From contig NZ_JOCF01000083.1 in assembly GCF_000720635.1 (NCBI RefSeq), positions 1-30,838 of the forward strand: 30,838 nucleotides of DNA, given 5' to 3'. The position numbers and the translations under genes were made by a program. The notes under the pieces are model-generated. The model ran no database searches and was not told where the DNA came from. It saw only the letters and a list, made by a program, of their open reading frames with translations. Source of the DNA: Streptomyces sp. NRRL WC-3742 (lineage in GTDB: Bacteria > Actinomycetota > Actinomycetes > Streptomycetales > Streptomycetaceae). Shown here one piece after another: positions 28,471 through 30,838 of the stretch (positions within the stretch are counted from its first letter, which is position 1; each line of letters starts with the position of its first letter).

Positions 28471-29643
28471 TCAACGGGTGACCGGCACGCCGACCTGGAC
28501 GACGCCGTACGTGCCGCTGGTCCGCCAGGGCTCCCCGGTGGCGTCCAACTCGGCGACCACGGCCGCGTCCAGGCCGACGACGACGTCCGACTTCAGTGTG
28601 CGCAGCGCCGCCACCGGGGACGGGAAGTGTCCGGCGCGCTCGGCGAACGGGCTTGTGGCGTCCCAGAGCCGGTCGCCGACGAGGCGGCGGTAGTTGAGGT
28701 CGCCCTTGGTGACGGTCAGGGCGGCCTCGGAGAGCTCGTTCCTCAGATCGGCGGGCATGTCGTGGAACGGCAGGGGCGCGCAGAAGAACGGGTGCGTGCG
28801 GACCGTGAGCGTGCCGCCGTTCATCGCCCGCCAGAGCCGGCCGCCGATCCGCGCGGCTTCCCGGCCCGGGCCGCTGCGGAGCCGGTGGAGGGCCGCGAGG
28901 ACGTCCGAGGTGGTCGCGTCCGACACGAAGTAGGGGTACGGCTTGACGTACAGGACGGCCTCGGCGGCGATCCCGTCCGTGAGGAGGTGGTCGATCAGGA
29001 CGAGGTCGGGCAGCAGCTCCCGACCGGCGTTGTCCGCGACGACGCAGACCCTCGGCTCGCGCGCGGCGGCGAGGACCGACCACAGGAGCGGGCTGTCGTC
29101 GGCGATCAGGGCGGGGGGCCGGCCCTCGCCGGCCGAGGCGGTGATCCGGAAGCCGAGGTCCGCCCGGTTGCCCCAGAGCGCGGACGCGAGCAGCACCTCA
29201 CCCCGCTTCCCGGCGGACAGGCCGGGCAGCTCGTCGAGGGCCGCCAGCTCGGCATCGACCGCCGGGCCCGCCAACTCGGCGTCCTTGAACGGCGCGAACG
29301 GGTCGACCCCCCGCCACGTACCGGGCCGGAAGTACCCGGTCGCCTCGAGCAGCCTGCGGTAGAAGTAACTCTCCGCCCACAGGAACGGCACCTCACCCCA
29401 CGGCCGCCCGTACAGGCCCTCCCCCCACTCCAGCCACTGCCGGTGGTCATGGGCACCGGCGTCGAGCGGCCGCATCACACCACCGGTGCTCTCCGCGAGG
29501 AGCTCCTCGACCGAGGCCCGCTCGCCCGGCCCGTACGGCAGCGCGTCGAGCACCTGCCGAACGAGCTTCGGATGCCGCTCGTGGAAGACACCCCGGGCGA
29601 ACGACCCGGGCGTGCCGCTCAGGATCACGGGTGCGGTGGTCAT
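28471..29643 (-). CDS. DUF89/ARMT1-like damage-control phosphatase
   Basis: A 390-residue protein of the damage-control phosphatase family. Key blocks are ESYFYRRLLEATGYF near residue 91, ASALWGNRADLGF near 155, the metal-site segment VVADNAGRELLPDLVLIDHLL near 200-220 (Asp and Asn bind the metal), VKPYPYFVSD, and TVTKGDLNYRRLVGD near 310 with the conserved Asp. Members remove phosphate from damaged or overflow metabolites such as sugar phosphates. Actinobacterial stand-alone members have no assigned substrate. The ATG at 29643 (MTTAPVILSG) follows AAGGA at a rather long spacing. It is convergent with the lectin-like remnant and not overlapped by other genes. Confidence 0.88.
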   Translation of the reverse strand: MTTAPVILSGTPGSFARGVFHERHPKLVRQVLDALPYGPGERASVEELLAESTGGVMRPLDAGAHDHRQWLEWGEGLYGRPWGEVPFLWAESYFYRRLLEATGYFRPGTWRGVDPFAPFKDAELAGPAVDAELAALDELPGLSAGKRGEVLLASALWGNRADLGFRITASAGEGRPPALIADDSPLLWSVLAAAREPRVCVVADNAGRELLPDLVLIDHLLTDGIAAEAVLYVKPYPYFVSDATTSDVLAALHRLRSGPGREAARIGGRLWRAMNGGTLTVRTHPFFCAPLPFHDMPADLRNELSEAALTVTKGDLNYRRLVGDRLWDATSPFAERAGHFPSPVAALRTLKSDVVVGLDAAVVAELDATGEPWRTSGTYGVVQVGVPVTR

Positions 29644-29705
29644 CTATCAGGCTCGTCCTTCTTGCCGTGGGGGCTGTGGATGGCTCTGCGGGGTGGGTTG
29701 TGTGG

Positions 29706-29737
29706 CTGCGGGCCCCGCCGATCGGCGAGGCCCGCAG
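29706..29737 (-). terminator. Hairpin after TIGR03085-type gene
   Basis: CTGCGGGCC (29706-29714) pairs with GGCCCGCAG (29729-29737). After one C/A mismatch, four further pairs close on the loop GATC. It lies 24 nt beyond the stop of the minus-strand gene at 29762. Confidence 0.7.
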
Positions 29738-29761
29738 CAGGTTTGTTCCAGCGGGCTCGGG

Positions 29762-30415
29762 CTACCGCCCCGGGAGGGGGAGGGCGTGGGTCAGGGCCTC
29801 GAGGGCGTCCGGGGGGCCGTCGATGGTGAGGGCGGCCCGGGTGCCGCGGCCGTAGAGGTAGAGGATGAGTTCGCCCGGGGCGCCCGTGAGGTGGACGGCC
29901 GGGGTCGCGGTGGGGCCGGTGGTGACGGTGCGGCCGTCGGGGTGGTGGAGGTGGAGGCGGACGGGGGTGCGGTGGGCGGCTTCGAAGCGGGCGAGGAGGG
30001 GCAGGCGGCGCCAGAGGGCTTCGCTGCGGCCGGGCGGGACGGGCGCCGCGGTGGCGGGGTCCCACGTGGGGGCCGCGCGCCGGACGTCCTCGGCGTGGAC
30101 GAAGTACTCGACGGTGTTGGCCGCCTCGTCCGCCCCCGGGAGGGCGAAGAGCGAGTAGACGGGCGGCCCCGAGCGGAACAGCCGCAGCAGCTCCTCGTAC
30201 GGCCGCTCCGCGTACGCGTCCTGGACGCGGCGCGTCCACCCGGCGAGCGCGCCGACGCGGATGCCCGCCGCGGCGTCGGCGCGGCGCTCGCGCATGACGA
30301 GGTGGGCGGCGAGGTCGCGGGTGGTCCAGCCGGCGCAGAGGGTGGGGGCGTCGGGGCCGGCGGCGGCGAGCAGTTCGGTCAGGCGGTGGCGCTCGGCGAG
30401 GGCGTGGTTCGACAT
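29762..30415 (-). CDS. TIGR03085-type metal-binding (DinB-like) protein
   Basis: A 217-residue protein of the DinB/maleylpyruvate-isomerase superfamily. The N-terminal four-helix part has PTLCAGWTTRDLAAHLVMRE (residues about 25-44, with His as a metal ligand) and NTVEYFVHAEDVRRA near 103, whose His residue completes the site. The C-terminal half (VRLHLHHPDG, APGELILYLYGR) is the small second domain of the family. Actinobacterial homologues are thought to use thiols such as mycothiol, but this is not shown. I start at ATG 30415 since AAGG lies 8 nt upstream; GTG 30424 overlaps that site. It lies downstream of the partial gene at the window end, 10 nt apart. Confidence 0.87.
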   Translation of the reverse strand: MSNHALAERHRLTELLAAAGPDAPTLCAGWTTRDLAAHLVMRERRADAAAGIRVGALAGWTRRVQDAYAERPYEELLRLFRSGPPVYSLFALPGADEAANTVEYFVHAEDVRRAAPTWDPATAAPVPPGRSEALWRRLPLLARFEAAHRTPVRLHLHHPDGRTVTTGPTATPAVHLTGAPGELILYLYGRGTRAALTIDGPPDALEALTHALPLPGR

Positions 30416-30425
30416 GCGGGACACC

Positions 30426-30838
30426 TTAGGGGTGCAGCGGGCCGGCGATCTTGGGGCCGCCCTGCTTCTCGGAGAGGGTGAGGGCGCAGGAGTAGTCCCG
30501 CCAGCCGGCCTGGTAGTTGGCGCCGGTGGGGCCGAACTGCCGCTCGTGGTACTTCTTTCCGTCGCCCTGCCGGGCCATCGCTGCGGTCTGGGCGTCGTAG
30601 CAGCCGTTGCGGATGGCCAGGGCGATCGCGACCTCGCCGTTGAGGCCGTCGGGGAGCTTGAGGTCGGCGATCACCTCGCCGTCGTGGTCGCCGGTGCACG
30701 GCCGTTCCTCGATCTTGGTGATGACGGGGCTCAGCTGCGGGTGGTCGAAGCAGGCTCCGACCGGGAGGAAGACGTACGGAGGCTTGGGCGTGGGCGTGGG
30801 AGAAGCGGTCGGGGTGGCCGTCGGGGTGGGGGTGGGAG
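30426..30838 (-). CDS. Secreted or membrane protein, septum-formation-like domain (partial)
   Basis: The C-terminal 136 or so residues are visible; the start lies beyond the window. The part begins with a Pro/Thr-rich linker (PTPTATPTASPTPTPKPP) typical of extracytoplasmic linkers behind a signal or membrane segment. The domain that follows has GACFDHPQLSP, ERPCTGDHDGEVIADL and later NGCYDAQTAAMA and GWRDYSCAL. The paired Cys with a HDGEV step resembles the Septum_form/DUF4190-associated domain found in actinobacterial lipoproteins and kinases. Four Cys could form two disulfides. Located just upstream of the TIGR03085-type gene with 10 nt between. Identity of the domain is moderately sure. 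Confidence 0.65.
   Translation of the reverse strand, partial: PTPTPTATPTASPTPTPKPPYVFLPVGACFDHPQLSPVITKIEERPCTGDHDGEVIADLKLPDGLNGEVAIALAIRNGCYDAQTAAMARQGDGKKYHERQFGPTGANYQAGWRDYSCALTLSEKQGGPKIAGPLHP

Noticed and set aside
30780..30838. Microsatellite-like G/T-rich tract at the window end
   Set aside because: It is explained by the Pro/Thr linker codons of the partial minus-strand gene.

Overview
The window reads as the chromosome of a streptomycete-type actinomycete (Streptomyces, Kitasatospora or a close relative). It has very high GC, frequent GTG starts plus one TTG start, many 4-bp stop/start overlaps, and a helix-turn-helix/DUF5753 + DUF397 pair. The histidine operon has the actinobacterial order and contains a HisA of the PriA type. 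I see no tRNA, rRNA, CRISPR array, insertion sequence or prophage gene. The assignment rests on gene content and composition, not on a database search.

Left part (1-7100), the accessory-looking section. A repeat-bearing spacer precedes a PEP mutase/isocitrate lyase-family enzyme. Next comes a regulatory module: DUF397 and an Xre-type regulator on the minus strand, and a divergent HATPase-type kinase-like protein with two tiny coupled genes on the plus strand. The divergent spacer carries an 18-bp perfect palindrome and other repeats that look like operators. It is followed by a four-gene same-strand cluster of unknown function. Two paralogous helical-repeat proteins, one lacking about 115 central residues, flank an acidic repeat protein without any Lys or Arg and a large Cys-rich zinc-ribbon protein with a proline-rich linker. 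This cluster is the best candidate here for an undescribed system.

Middle part (7236-21279), mostly core genes: the replicative polymerase dnaE; a LysR regulator divergent from a DapA-family aldolase; asd; a NYN-domain protein with an Asn-Gly-Gln-Thr repeat linker; an ABC exporter pair; a DUF2567 membrane protein; a YbaK-type deacylase; a LON-substrate-binding-domain protein; and a beta-helix-like membrane protein. Between the DUF2567 gene and ybaK lies a 92-nt near-perfect hairpin built from four CACTAC-N4-GTAGTG-type units.

Right part (21374-30838): the histidine operon hisD-hisC-hisB-(50-aa membrane protein)-hisH-priA-(RidA-like)-hisF, ending at a strong bidirectional hairpin. It is followed by minus-strand genes for a two-domain VOC protein, a DUF89/ARMT1-like phosphatase, a TIGR03085-type metal-binding protein, and the C-terminal part of a protein with a Pro/Thr linker that is cut by the window end.

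Several genes lack a Shine-Dalgarno sequence and instead have a -10-like hexamer 6-8 nt upstream of the start codon, which suggests leaderless transcripts. Strong hairpins close most transcription units.
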